64,000 bases of DNA from Xanthomonas dyei (GTDB lineage Bacteria; Pseudomonadota; Gammaproteobacteria; Xanthomonadales; Xanthomonadaceae): NCBI RefSeq assembly GCF_002939865.1, contig NZ_MDEE01000006.1, positions 62,001 to 126,000 of the forward strand, read 5' to 3'. This document shows positions 45,278-53,935 of this stretch, one piece after another. Made by a program: the position numbers and the translations under genes. The notes under the pieces were generated by a model. It had not been told where the DNA came from and ran no database searches. It saw only the letters and a program-made list of their open reading frames with translations. Position 1 is the first letter of the stretch; every line of letters starts with the position of its first letter.

Positions 45278-45849
45278 GGGGTCCAGTCGCGCAATAAGGC
45301 GCGCGGGTCCGGACGCTCGCGCTCGGGCACCTGCATGCGCGGCGTGCCGATAGGGATGAAGCCGGCAATGCGCTCGTTTTCGCCCAGGCCCAGGTAGCCG
45401 GTCACGGCCGGGTCGTAGGCCATCCAGGCGGTCAGCCACTGCGCGCCGAAACCATGCGCCTGCGCGGCCTGCAGCAATGCAAAACACACACAGCCGGCGG
45501 TGAGCAGTTGTTCCTGCTCGGGCACCTTGTGCTCCGGGCGCAGCGCGGCGATGACCACGATCACCAGCGGTGCGTCGCTGAAGCGCTTGCGGTCTTTTTC
45601 GACTACGGCTGGCGGCGCCAGCGGATCGGCGGCCTGGGTGCGGTCGGCCAGAAAGTCGCCCAAGGCATGCCGCGCGTCGCCGCTGATGCGCAGGAAACGG
45701 AACGGCACCAGCTTGCCGTGGTCGGGCACGCGCACGGCCGATGTCAGCATGCGCAGCAAGGTGTCTTCATCCGGCCCGGGCTCACCCAGTTGTTTGGAGG
45801 GGACCGAACGACGCGCGTCCAGCGCTTGTAGCGAATACGGTGCGTGCAT
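45274..45849 (-). CDS. Nitroreductase-family flavoprotein (YdjA-like)
   Basis: A 191-residue FMN enzyme: LDARRSVPSKQLGEPGPDEDTLLRMLTSA is the N-terminal FMN-binding region, and AAVRVPDHGKLVPFRFLRI and GENERIAGFIPIGTP are further parts of the nitroreductase fold. It resembles the small YdjA subgroup, where FMN binds at the dimer interface; physiological substrates are unknown. First gene of a four-gene overlapping minus-strand operon. Confidence 0.87.
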   Translation of the reverse strand: MHAPYSLQALDARRSVPSKQLGEPGPDEDTLLRMLTSAVRVPDHGKLVPFRFLRISGDARHALGDFLADRTQAADPLAPPAVVEKDRKRFSDAPLVIVVIAALRPEHKVPEQEQLLTAGCVCFALLQAAQAHGFGAQWLTAWMAYDPAVTGYLGLGENERIAGFIPIGTPRMQVPERERPDPRALLRDWTP

Positions 45850-45911
45850 GATTTGCGGTTCTGGGCAACGGATATACCAATTATAGACGGGCTCTTCCCG
45901 ATGCCTGTCGC

Positions 45912-46345
45912 ATGCTGGCCGGCCAGGCGATGCCTGCCGTCATGGCATCGCTCCTTCCTGCCCGCATTGCCGCGCAGGTGCTGGCAGAGCGGCTGGCACA
46001 CGGATCGCTGCCGGCGGTGGTGGAGCACTTTCTCAGCCGTGTCTGGCGTCCGAGCGTGCAACAGGTTGCGTTGCGCGTCGATGCCGGCCCGGCCCTGGAC
46101 GCTGCCATTGCAGTGGGCGACGCCGTGTTGGCGCAGCTGACGCCTGCACGCGGCGATACCGCGCTGGACGCGCGGCGGGCGGCGCTGCTGGAGGCCTTGC
46201 CCTTGCCGGCATTGGGCCGCGCGAGGCCGAGTCATGATGGGTCTGGCTGGACTGGCTGCGTCTGCATCGCGAAGAAGACGCCTTCTACAGCGCGATGCAG
46301 GGCGTGGTCGACGGGCTGGACGCGGCAGCCAACCTGAAGCCTTAA
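45912..46345 (+). pseudogene. Decayed partial copy of a DUF1631 gene
   Basis: The frame from 45912 reads QVLAERLAHGSLPAVVEHFL and DAAIAVGDAVLAQLTPA, which follow residues ~548-600 of the intact DUF1631 protein downstream (EQRVLAGAPLPKAVEDFL, ALALADGVLEELSEA). In another frame 46244-46345 reads EEDAFYSAMQGVVDGLDAAA, matching the last residues of that protein (NDGAFDSAMQGVIDRLDPLH). So this is a truncated, internally deleted and frameshifted paralogue. No start or ribosome-binding site for a functional product is evident. Confidence 0.75.
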
Positions 46346-46567
46346 CCCCCGCAGGCGTATAAGGACCAACGGCAGGCTCCACCGCGGCGTTGCGAGCTAG
46401 GATGGCGGCTTGACACGCAAACCCTGGGCGGTCACGAGTAAAGTGAGAGTTGCGTCACACTTAACGAACGAGCGAAACGCCTACCGTGCGAGGGCGGAAT
46501 TTGGGGCCGCGTCTGTTTTTCCTCGTTTGAATATTTTCACGCCTGCAGAGGCGGGGAGCCTTTGCGC

Positions 46568-48925
46568 ATGACTTTTCAGCCCAGTCCGTCGGGACACCCG
46601 GGCCGTGACCAACGCTTGCTCGAGCAGGCGCACGACGCGTTTGTGCCCGCGCTGGTGCAGGTGTTTGCAGCTGCAGTCGCACATTTCGATGATGTGCTGT
46701 TCGATCGCGCCGAATCCGCTGGCGCGTCACAGTTGCTGTTTCTCGATGGCATGCGCGAGCTGCGCCGCAAGCGCGAGGACGTGACCACCCAATTCCGCCA
46801 ACAGCTGGAAGATGGCTGGCAGGCGTTGTTGCTCGGCACGCCGTTGTCGGCCGAAGTGGTACTGGCCGGCGACATGGGCGCCGGCCCGCTCAGTCTGGTG
46901 CCCGAGCATGTCCTCGAATCGCGCTTGGCAGTGCGCAACCTTGCCACCGTGCTGCTGCGCGATTTCAAGCAGGTGCTGGCGCGTGTCGACCGCCGCCTGG
47001 GCTGGATTGCCGGTGGCCTGGAACTGGTGGCCGACACCAATCCGTTCGGTCCGGAACATCTGGGCGTGGCGATCCACGAAGCGTTCGCCACCTGCGATCT
47101 GGCGCCGGAAGTGCGCCTGGTGGTGATCAAGCTATGCGAGCGCGACCTGGCCGAACCGATCGGCAAGTTGTACGCGCGCCTGGACGAAACCCTGGCCAAG
47201 GCTGGCGTGATGCCGGAGATTTCGCAGCCCAAGCGCCCGCCGCCGCGCATGCAGCCACGCGGGCAGACGCCCGAAGCGCGCACGCAGGCCGACGCTTATG
47301 GCGGCAATGCCGAGATGGGCGGCGACGATCAGAACGACCAATACGCGCCAGCCTGGGCCAATCGCTTCCTGGACCGCTGGGCGCATAGTCGCGGCCGCAT
47401 GCAGGCCGCGGCGCAACGCGGCGATGCCGATGGTGGCGGCGCTGGCGGCATGGAAGGCGAGGCCGATCATCCGGGTGGCAGCCAGGGCATGCTGCTGGAT
47501 GCGCTGCATGAGCTGTTGCAGCAGACCCGTAGCGTGCGCGACAGCGCAGCCTCGGCCGCGTCGGTGGCGGTGGGCCAGCAACGCCCGCTGAGCCAGCGCG
47601 AAATGATGTCGGTGTTGTCGTTGTTGCAGGCCACGCCCAGCGCAACGCTGCAGGCGGCCATCGGCGACGACAACGAATCGCTTGCGCAGCGCCTGAAGAA
47701 CGAAGTGCTCAACAGCGCCACGCGTCTGGGCGTGGACCCGGCCACCGCACGGCTGGATCCGATGGACGAGGATGCGATCGACCTGGTCGGCATGCTGTTC
47801 GACGTGATGCTGGACGAGCGCGATCTGGAAAACCGCTCGCGCGAGATGATCGGCCGGCTGGTGGTGCCCTTCGTCAAGGTGGCGCTGCTGGACCGCAAGA
47901 TGTTCGTGCAGAAGACCCACCCGGCACGGCGCCTGCTCAACTCGCTGGCCGAGGCCTGCGAGGGCAATAACGGCGATAGCGCCGCCGAGCGCGTGCTGAT
48001 GGGCAAGGTCGAAGAAATCGTCGACCGCCTGGTGGCCGAATTCAACGAGAATCTGGCGATCTTCCTGACCCTGGAAGAAGAGTTCCGCGATTTCCTGTCG
48101 CAGCACCGCCGCCGTGTGGAAATTGCCGAACGCCGCGCCACCGAAACCCAGCGCGGCCAGGAAAAACTGGAGCTGGCGCGTAACCGCGCGCTGGCGGAGC
48201 TGGAGCAGCGCGTGCTGGCCGGTGCGCCGTTGCCCAAGGCAGTGGAAGACTTCCTGCGCCAGCCGTGGCTGCATCACCTGACCATGGCGATCCTGCGCGA
48301 CGGCGACGAAGGTCCCGGCACGGTCGAGGCATTGGCGCTAGCCGATGGCGTGCTGGAAGAACTGAGCGAGGCGCGCCGCCACATCATCGGCAAGCCGTGG
48401 CTGCAGGTCTGGCAACCGGCGCTGCATCGCGTGTTCGCCAGCGTTGGCCTGCATGGCGACGCGGTGGTGGTAGCGATCACGGCATTGCACGACACCTTGC
48501 AAGCCATCGCCGAGGCACGCCCGGAGCTGGAAAAAGCCTTGCCGGAACTGCCGCAGGTCAACCTGCCGCCGCCAGCGGCCGAAAGCGTCAGCGTGGTGTT
48601 GGGTGCCGAAGCGGTGGCGCAGAGCATCGACAGTGCCGACGCCGAACGGTTCCGTGCGATGGACATCGGCACCTGGCTGGATTTCGTCGACAAGGACGGC
48701 AAGGTGCAGGCTGGCAAGCTGTCGTGGGTCAGCCCGATCTCGCAGCGGCTGTTGTTCGTCAACCGCCGCGGTGTGCGTTTCTGCGTCGCCTCGCCGGAAG
48801 AATTGGCGGTGATGGTGCGGCTGGGTCGCCTGCGCGAACACATCAACGATGGCGCGTTCGACAGTGCGATGCAGGGCGTGATCGACCGGCTGGATCCGCT
48901 GCACAACAGCGGCACGGTGCACTGA
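46568..48925 (+). CDS. DUF1631-family large protein (PilZ-like C-terminus)
   Basis: A 785-residue protein of the DUF1631 family, sometimes mislabelled thymidine phosphorylase. ATG 46568 follows GGGGAG; a TTG two codons earlier is the alternative. The N-terminal ~230 residues are helical. A low-complexity, basic and Gly-rich linker (PKRPPPRMQPRGQTP, ~220-240, then a Gly/Ala segment near 290) joins a long helical part with a coiled-coil-like RRVEIAERRATETQRGQE. The last ~100 residues include GTWLDFVDKDGK, KLSWVSPISQRLLFVNRRGV and SPEELAVMV, which look like a PilZ-like barrel. A c-di-GMP or motility role is only conjecture. Confidence 0.85.
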   Translation: MTFQPSPSGHPGRDQRLLEQAHDAFVPALVQVFAAAVAHFDDVLFDRAESAGASQLLFLDGMRELRRKREDVTTQFRQQLEDGWQALLLGTPLSAEVVLAGDMGAGPLSLVPEHVLESRLAVRNLATVLLRDFKQVLARVDRRLGWIAGGLELVADTNPFGPEHLGVAIHEAFATCDLAPEVRLVVIKLCERDLAEPIGKLYARLDETLAKAGVMPEISQPKRPPPRMQPRGQTPEARTQADAYGGNAEMGGDDQNDQYAPAWANRFLDRWAHSRGRMQAAAQRGDADGGGAGGMEGEADHPGGSQGMLLDALHELLQQTRSVRDSAASAASVAVGQQRPLSQREMMSVLSLLQATPSATLQAAIGDDNESLAQRLKNEVLNSATRLGVDPATARLDPMDEDAIDLVGMLFDVMLDERDLENRSREMIGRLVVPFVKVALLDRKMFVQKTHPARRLLNSLAEACEGNNGDSAAERVLMGKVEEIVDRLVAEFNENLAIFLTLEEEFRDFLSQHRRRVEIAERRATETQRGQEKLELARNRALAELEQRVLAGAPLPKAVEDFLRQPWLHHLTMAILRDGDEGPGTVEALALADGVLEELSEARRHIIGKPWLQVWQPALHRVFASVGLHGDAVVVAITALHDTLQAIAEARPELEKALPELPQVNLPPPAAESVSVVLGAEAVAQSIDSADAERFRAMDIGTWLDFVDKDGKVQAGKLSWVSPISQRLLFVNRRGVRFCVASPEELAVMVRLGRLREHINDGAFDSAMQGVIDRLDPLHNSGTVH

Positions 48926-49240
48926 GCGATTGCATGGACTGCGCGGCGATTTCGCTGCGCCGCGGAGGCCGTGTCGCTGTCTTCGGCGAGCGTGCGTTCG
49001 AGAGTGGATATGCGTCGCTGGCGCGGCCATCGCGAGGGTCTTGCCGGGTCGGCGTTCGGACTCCTAGAGCCGTTGGGCTCCTGCGGCAGACGCCGGATGT
49101 TTGCGGCGTCGTGGCGGTTCGGATGGCCAGGCGACTCTTTCGAAGTGACTCATCGGCAGGCGCGGAATCATTGCAGCAGCAAACGCGACGTGTGCTGCCT
49201 TATCGCGCAATACCTAAGCGCTGAATTTGCGATCGGATTG

Positions 49241-49340
49241 CGCAACACGCTTAGAACGGCGAACAAAACGTAGCGAGCAGTCGCCAGGTGGGTGCGGACG
49301 GTGCGGAGGAACCGGGGTGCACGCGTGGTACATGCCGCAC
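49241..49340. repeat. Dispersed ~100-bp intergenic repeat, copy 2 (inverted)
   Basis: The reverse complement of this block aligns with 26546-26643; for example GAACAAAACGTAGCGAGCAG here answers CTGCTCGCTACGTTTTGTTC, close to TTGCTCGCTATGTCTTGTTC there. It fills part of the 551-bp gap 48926-49476 between DUF1631 and the hydrolase gene. I see nothing else there apart from short non-credible frames. Confidence 0.7.
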
Positions 49341-49476
49341 CGAGCACCGAGCACCGGCCGCGTCCGTTTGGCGGTGAGTACAGTCCTTTTGTCGGCCGCT
49401 CTTAACCGATGCAGTTGCCTTGATCCTCGCACTCCGGCAGCCACGCCTGGGATGACCGCATCCCGGAGCGCAGTCT

Positions 49477-50340
49477 TCAGCCCGATGCCGGGCCAATGAA
49501 CTCCAACGCCCGCGCGATCACCGAGGCGTGATCGACCATACGGTTATGGCCCAGTCCTTCGGTACTGAACAGCTGTGCGCCTGGCCACAGTGCGGCAAAA
49601 CGCGCGCCTTCTTCCCACGGCGTCTCGCGGTCGCGGCGGTCGTGGATGATCAGCGCCGGGCGATCGAAGTGCGGCAGGTACGCGGTGGCATCGAAGTCGG
49701 CAAAACGCTTGCCGGTAATCTGGATCAGCCAGTTTTCGAACGGTACGAATGCGCCGGGTGCGATACCGAACGCGCGGAACTGACGTTGCGCGCTGGCGGC
49801 CGGCGCCAGCAGCGGGGCGATCAACACATAACGGGACGGACGCCATGCCGGGGCGTCGGCAAACACCACCGATGCCGCCCCCAGCGAGTGGCCGATGAAC
49901 ACCGCAGGGCGGCCGAAGCGCTCGCCGATCTGGCGCAGCATCTTCACGAAATGCGGCATGTTGCTGATCTTGCCGCTGCTCAGGCCATGTGCCGCCTGAT
50001 CGAACGCGAGCACTGCATAGCCACGTGCGCGCAGCTGCGGTACCCAGGCCGCAAAGCGCAGGCCGTAGCTGGCCCAGCCATGCGACAGCAGCACATACGG
50101 CTGCTGCGCGGGGTCGCCCCATTGATAGACGGCGATGTCGATGCCGTCGATGCGCAGGGTTTGCTGCTGCACATCGGTCAGCGTTGCGGCGATAGCGGCG
50201 GCCTGCCGGCGCCCGGCCGCACCCGGGGTGACGAAACGGCGCGCCAGAGAGCGGCCAGTCGGGCCGGGGGCCAGCCGGCTGATGCCGCTCATCAGACCGC
50301 GGAGCAGCCGCGCACGCAATTTGGCGATGGACGAGCTCAT
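49477..50340 (-). CDS. Alpha/beta-hydrolase
   Basis: A 287-residue hydrolase with the nucleophile elbow FIGHSLGAAS, the acid residue in IIHDRRDRETPWEEG and catalytic His in GLGHNRMVDH. ATG 50340 has AGGA upstream; 20 extra residues upstream are not supported. Substrate unknown. It is divergent from the TetR-family gene, with two TetR-like operators between them, so its expression is almost certainly controlled by that repressor. Confidence 0.87.
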   Translation of the reverse strand: MSSSIAKLRARLLRGLMSGISRLAPGPTGRSLARRFVTPGAAGRRQAAAIAATLTDVQQQTLRIDGIDIAVYQWGDPAQQPYVLLSHGWASYGLRFAAWVPQLRARGYAVLAFDQAAHGLSSGKISNMPHFVKMLRQIGERFGRPAVFIGHSLGAASVVFADAPAWRPSRYVLIAPLLAPAASAQRQFRAFGIAPGAFVPFENWLIQITGKRFADFDATAYLPHFDRPALIIHDRRDRETPWEEGARFAALWPGAQLFSTEGLGHNRMVDHASVIARALEFIGPASG

Positions 50341-50374
50341 GGGGGAGTCCTTGTGGGGTGAGGGCACGTCGCAT

Positions 50375-50393
50375 ATCTTGTCGGTGACAAGAT
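50375..50393. promoter_or_regulatory. TetR-type operator 1
   Basis: ATCTTGTCGGTGACAAGAT is a perfect 8-bp-arm palindrome with a 3-bp centre. It lies 35 bp upstream of the hydrolase start and shares its arm sequence with a second site 41 bp away. Confidence 0.8.
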
Positions 50394-50415
50394 GCGCCAC
50401 AAGTTTGCCGATTCA

Positions 50416-50434
50416 ATCTTGTCAGCGTCAAGAT
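50416..50434. promoter_or_regulatory. TetR-type operator 2
   Basis: ATCTTGTCAGCGTCAAGAT repeats the ATCTTG...CAAGAT arms of operator 1. The centres are 41 bp apart, about four helical turns, so two repressor dimers would sit on the same DNA face. It lies 38 bp upstream of the TetR gene start. Confidence 0.75.
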
Positions 50435-50471
50435 GATCTGCTCCACTGAGCTCCCGATAAACGAAGCCGCC

Positions 50472-51071
50472 ATGTCGCGATCAGACGTTCCTGCTGGCTA
50501 TCACCACGGCGATCTGCCGGCCGCATTGCGTCGCGCTGGCTGGGAGCTGGTCGGCGAATCGGGCGTGCGTGGGCTGACCTTGCGCGAATGCGCGCGCCGC
50601 GCCGGGGTCTCGCATGCCGCACCCGCGCACCACTTCGGCTCGCTGGACGGGTTGGTGGCGGAACTGGCGGCCGATGGTTACGAACGCATGCTTGCGCGCA
50701 TCCACGCAACCCAACAGGAACTTGCCAACCCGTTGCTGGGCTGCGGACTGGGCTACCTGCGATTTGCCATCGACTATCCGCAGCAGTTCCGGCTGATGTT
50801 GGGTCTGGACCTGCGTTCGCGCCGCCTGCCACGGTTGCTGCAGGCCAGCGAGGCGGCCATGGCCTGCCTGCGCGATACGGTGCGCGCGCAGTGGATTGCC
50901 CGTCACGGCAGCGCTCCAGGTGCCGAGCTGCTGGAACAACGCACCCTGCTGGCGTGGAGCGCCGTGCATGGCTATGCGTCGCTGGCGATCGACCGCAAGC
51001 ACGACGCCTTGCGCGCGTTTGCGCCGGAACTGGTGTTCGCCCCGTTGCTGCACGCGGTGCTTGAACCCTGA
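50472..51071 (+). CDS. TetR-family repressor
   Basis: A 199-residue regulator with the N-terminal helix-turn-helix LTLRECARRAGVSHAAPAHHFGSLDGLVAEL and a helical ligand-binding domain of the TetR_C_33/WHG type (GLGYLRFAIDYPQQFRLML). ATG 50472 follows the two operators and is the start that begins right at the conserved region. It most likely represses itself and the divergent hydrolase gene. Ligand unknown. Confidence 0.88.
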   Translation: MSRSDVPAGYHHGDLPAALRRAGWELVGESGVRGLTLRECARRAGVSHAAPAHHFGSLDGLVAELAADGYERMLARIHATQQELANPLLGCGLGYLRFAIDYPQQFRLMLGLDLRSRRLPRLLQASEAAMACLRDTVRAQWIARHGSAPGAELLEQRTLLAWSAVHGYASLAIDRKHDALRAFAPELVFAPLLHAVLEP

Positions 51072-51203
51072 GGCGCGATCTGTGGGGAAAGCGCGGTGCG
51101 GGCTGACGTGCGACCTGACCGACAGCCAGCGCGGCACATGTGCCAGGCGCCGCGGCCACGCTCTGCTAGCATCGCCGCACTGAGCGCGAGACCGGAGCAA
51201 CCC

Positions 51204-52295
51204 ATGGCTGTGCAGGTGCTGGTGCTGAAAGAACAGGCGGCGGGCGAACGCCGGGTGGCGGCAACGCCGGAAACGGTCAAGAAGCTGGTCGCGCTTGGGG
51301 CCCATGTGTGGATCGAGCCGGCTGCCGGCCGCGCCAGCAGCATGGACGATGCGGCGTATCTGCAGGCCGGTGCGCAACTTGCCCATGCACAGACACTCGA
51401 TCAGGCCGACATGCTGCTCTGCGTGCAGGCGCCGCCGGCCGATGTCCTGCTGCACTGCAAGCCGCAGACGGTGGTGATCGGCATGCTCGCACCCGATGCC
51501 GACCCGGCGCGCGCGCAGGCATTTGCCACGCGCGAGCTGGTTGCGTTTCCGCTGGAGCGCCTGCCGCGGACCACGCGCGCGCAATCGATGGACGTGCTGA
51601 GTTCGCAGGCCGGCATGGCCGGCTACAAGGCCGTGTTACTGGCCGCGCAACTGGCGCCGCGGTTCTTCCCGATGCTCACCACCGCCGCCGGCACCATGCG
51701 CCCTTGCAAGGTGGTGGTGATCGGTGCAGGCGTGGCCGGCTTGCAAGCGATCGCCACGGCCAAACGGCTGGGTGCGCAGGTGGAAGGCTTCGACGTGCGC
51801 CCGGAAACCCGCGAACAGATCGCGTCCTTAGGCGCGCGCTTTCTGGATCTGGGCGTCAGCGCTGCCGGCGAAGGCGGCTATGCGCGCCAACTCACCGACG
51901 ACGAACGCGCCGAGCAGCAGCGCCGCCTGGCCGAGCATCTCAAAGGCGTGGATGTGGTGGTCTGCACCGCGGCCGTGCCTGGGCGGCCGGCGCCAAAGAT
52001 CGTGACCACGCAGATGGTGCAGGGCATGCGCGCCGGCAGCGTGATCGTGGATCTGGCGGCGGAAACCGGCGGCAATTGCGCGGCCACGCGTCCGGGCGAA
52101 ACCGTTGAGCTCGATGGCGTGGTGGTCGCCGGGCCGCTCAATCTGGCAAGCCAGGGCGCCGTGCATGCCAGCGAGATGTTTGCGCGCAACGTCTACGCGT
52201 TCGCCGCGTTGTTGATCAGCGACGGTGCGCTGTCATTCGACTGGGACGATGAGTTGCTCGCGAAGACGCGTTGGTCGGCGACAGCGGCGACGTAA
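51204..52295 (+). CDS. pntAA: NAD(P) transhydrogenase alpha subunit, part 1 (PntAA)
   Basis: The NAD(H)-binding component of the proton-translocating transhydrogenase that makes NADPH. The 363-residue protein has LVLKEQAAGERRVAATPETVKKL at the N-terminus, the Rossmann motif VVVIGAGVAGLQAIATAKRLGA and GFDVRPETREQ, and lacks membrane helices, as in the three-subunit form. ATG 51204 has CGGAG upstream. Its usual partners pntAB and pntB lie on the same strand but only after 1.6 kb, separated by an oppositely oriented sigma-factor operon. Confidence 0.93.
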   Translation: MAVQVLVLKEQAAGERRVAATPETVKKLVALGAHVWIEPAAGRASSMDDAAYLQAGAQLAHAQTLDQADMLLCVQAPPADVLLHCKPQTVVIGMLAPDADPARAQAFATRELVAFPLERLPRTTRAQSMDVLSSQAGMAGYKAVLLAAQLAPRFFPMLTTAAGTMRPCKVVVIGAGVAGLQAIATAKRLGAQVEGFDVRPETREQIASLGARFLDLGVSAAGEGGYARQLTDDERAEQQRRLAEHLKGVDVVVCTAAVPGRPAPKIVTTQMVQGMRAGSVIVDLAAETGGNCAATRPGETVELDGVVVAGPLNLASQGAVHASEMFARNVYAFAALLISDGALSFDWDDELLAKTRWSATAAT

Positions 52296-52414
52296 CGCGC
52301 CGTCTGTCTGCAACGCACGCGGCGACTTTCGAAGACCCGCTGGCGCGCGCTGGTGTCTGAACTCTGAAGGTGTGATCGCACGCCGGAGCATCCGGGCAGC
52401 CAGTGCGGCCGCGT

Positions 52415-52912
52415 TCAATCGTCCGTTGGCGGGTGGTCGCGTAACCAGGCGCTGCGTTCGGCCGGGCTCATCTTCTGCCAGCGTTGTTGCAGCTCATTGC
52501 GCTGTTGCGGGTTGAGCGCGCGCATGCGGTCGAACAAGGCCTTGGCTTCGCGGCGCTGGTCCGGGCTCATGTTGCGGAAGCGGTCCATGCCAGCCTTGGC
52601 CTGCTTGCGCTGTTCGGGGGTCATGTCCAGCCAGCGACTGGCATGCCGGTACATGCGCGGACGTTCTTCGGGCACATCGTTCCAGCGCTCGCGCAGCGCA
52701 TCGATCAGCACCTGGCGCTGCTGCTGGGTCAGCTTGTCCCACTCCGGCATCGGTGTTTCGTTGCGTGGGCCCGGGCCATGAGGGCCGGGTCCGTCCATCG
52801 GCGGTGGCCCTGGCGGGCCCGGCGGGCGGTCCTGGGCCAACAGCGACGCGCACGGCCCGGCGCAGAGCAGCAGGGTCAACAGCAGGCGGGTGGTGCGGGT
52901 CATCGTGCTCAT
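52415..52912 (-). CDS. DUF3106-family exported protein
   Basis: A 165-residue protein with a signal peptide (TTRLLLTLLLCAGPCASLLAQ), a Pro/Gly-rich linker (RPPGPPGPPPMDGPGPHGPG) and a helical repeat-like body of MTPEQRKQAKAGMDRF, MSPDQRREAKALFDRM and MSPAERSAWLRDHP. This is the DUF3106 pattern. ATG 52912 overlaps the upstream gene stop by 4 bp. It is the third gene of the sigma factor operon and probably the periplasmic or envelope component of that stress system (inference). Confidence 0.8.
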   Translation of the reverse strand: MSTMTRTTRLLLTLLLCAGPCASLLAQDRPPGPPGPPPMDGPGPHGPGPRNETPMPEWDKLTQQQRQVLIDALRERWNDVPEERPRMYRHASRWLDMTPEQRKQAKAGMDRFRNMSPDQRREAKALFDRMRALNPQQRNELQQRWQKMSPAERSAWLRDHPPTDD

Positions 52913-53262
52913 TCCATGGCCAAAGCGGTGTCGGACCCGAGCCAGACATACAGGTCGGGGTTCTGGGTCAGCAGGTCGTCGGTATCGGTGCTGGCGGCAT
53001 TGCCGGCGGTGGCCACGGACTGGGTCGGGGCCACGCCTGCGGACGCGCTGTCGCCCGGTCGCAATTGCAGGCCGATACCGATGGCCAGCAGCCCGGAGCA
53101 GGCGGTGGCCAGCAACCAATAACCGCGGCGTGGACGCGCCGCCGACGCGTGGCGGGCCTGGCGCAGGCGTGCCAGGGTCTGCGGCGGCAGACTGGTGAGC
53201 GCTGCGGCGTGCAGTTGGCGCAGTTGCGCATCGAACTGGGCCGGATCGTGGGAGCGGTTCAC
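52909..53262 (-). CDS. Single-pass membrane protein next to a sigma factor (DUF3619-like, putative anti-sigma)
   Basis: A 117-residue protein: ~45 N-terminal cytoplasmic residues (FDAQLRQLHAAALTSLPPQTLARLRQARH), one membrane helix (GYWLLATACSGLLAIGIGL) and a ~50-residue periplasmic part rich in Ala/Thr/Ser. The GTG start overlaps the sigma gene stop by 4 bp. Position and topology fit an anti-sigma factor or its partner; the sequence resembles the DUF3619 proteins found beside DUF3106 and sigma genes in betaproteobacteria. There is no ZAS zinc motif. Confidence 0.7.
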   Translation of the reverse strand: MNRSHDPAQFDAQLRQLHAAALTSLPPQTLARLRQARHASAARPRRGYWLLATACSGLLAIGIGLQLRPGDSASAGVAPTQSVATAGNAASTDTDDLLTQNPDLYVWLGSDTALAME

Positions 53263-53822
53263 AGGAAATCCTCGAACTGTTTTTGTAACGCGTCGCGCGC
53301 GCGCGACAGGTGAGTTTTGACCGAGCCTTCGGAGCAGCCCATCGCCTTGGCGGTGGTGGCCACGTCCAGGTCTTCCAGCACACGCAGCGTGAATGCCTCG
53401 CGCTGGCGTGCCGGCAGGTTGCGTAGCGCCTGGACCAGCCGCTGGTAAGCCTGCTGATGTTGCTGCGCGCCGACCGGGCCGATGCCGGGGTCGGCCCACT
53501 CGATCGGGCCTTCGTCATCGGCGCGCTCGGCCGGTGCCCAGAATTTCAGCCGGAACGTGCGGCGGCGCTGCAGGTCGATGATGCGGCTGCGCAGGATGCT
53601 CCAAAACAACGGCGTCCATTCCTCGGCCGGTCGCTCGCGGTAGCCGAGCAGCTTGACCATGGCGTCCTGCACGGCATCCAGCGCGTCTTCGCGGTGACGC
53701 AGACCGGCCTCGGCAAAACGGAACGCGCGCGGACCGATGCCGGCCAGAAAGGCGTCCAGCGACACCGGGACGGCGGCGGCCGTTGCAGAAGGCTGCGGAT
53801 CGAAAGAGGTTCCCACCAGCAC
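53259..53822 (-). CDS. ECF-type RNA polymerase sigma factor
   Basis: A ~187-residue sigma-70-family factor. Region 2 spans AGLRHREDALDAVQDAMVKLLGYRERPAEEWTPLFWSILRSRIIDLQRR and region 4 spans LRNLPARQREAFTLRVLEDLDVATTAKAMGCSEGSVKTHLSRARDAL; sigma3 is absent. The start is uncertain: GTG 53822 has GGAAG 7 bp upstream, a TTG at 53855 and a GTG at 53816 being alternatives. First of three overlapping genes and divergent from pntAB with a 113-bp promoter region. Likely role: envelope stress response. Confidence 0.85.
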   Translation of the reverse strand: MLVGTSFDPQPSATAAAVPVSLDAFLAGIGPRAFRFAEAGLRHREDALDAVQDAMVKLLGYRERPAEEWTPLFWSILRSRIIDLQRRRTFRLKFWAPAERADDEGPIEWADPGIGPVGAQQHQQAYQRLVQALRNLPARQREAFTLRVLEDLDVATTAKAMGCSEGSVKTHLSRARDALQKQFEDFL

Positions 53823-53935
53823 AGCGTAGCTTCCGCGAAGACGATACGACGTCAACGGCCCAGCGCCGATTCGGTTGACATGCCCGATGCGTGGGTATGA
53901 TCGGCGGGCCGCACCGGCCAGTGGAGCGAAAGACG

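Noticed and set aside
46410..46444. TTGACA at 46410 as a promoter of the DUF1631 gene
   Set aside because: No acceptable -10 box lies at 16-18 bp; the nearest TAAAGT is 23 bp away.
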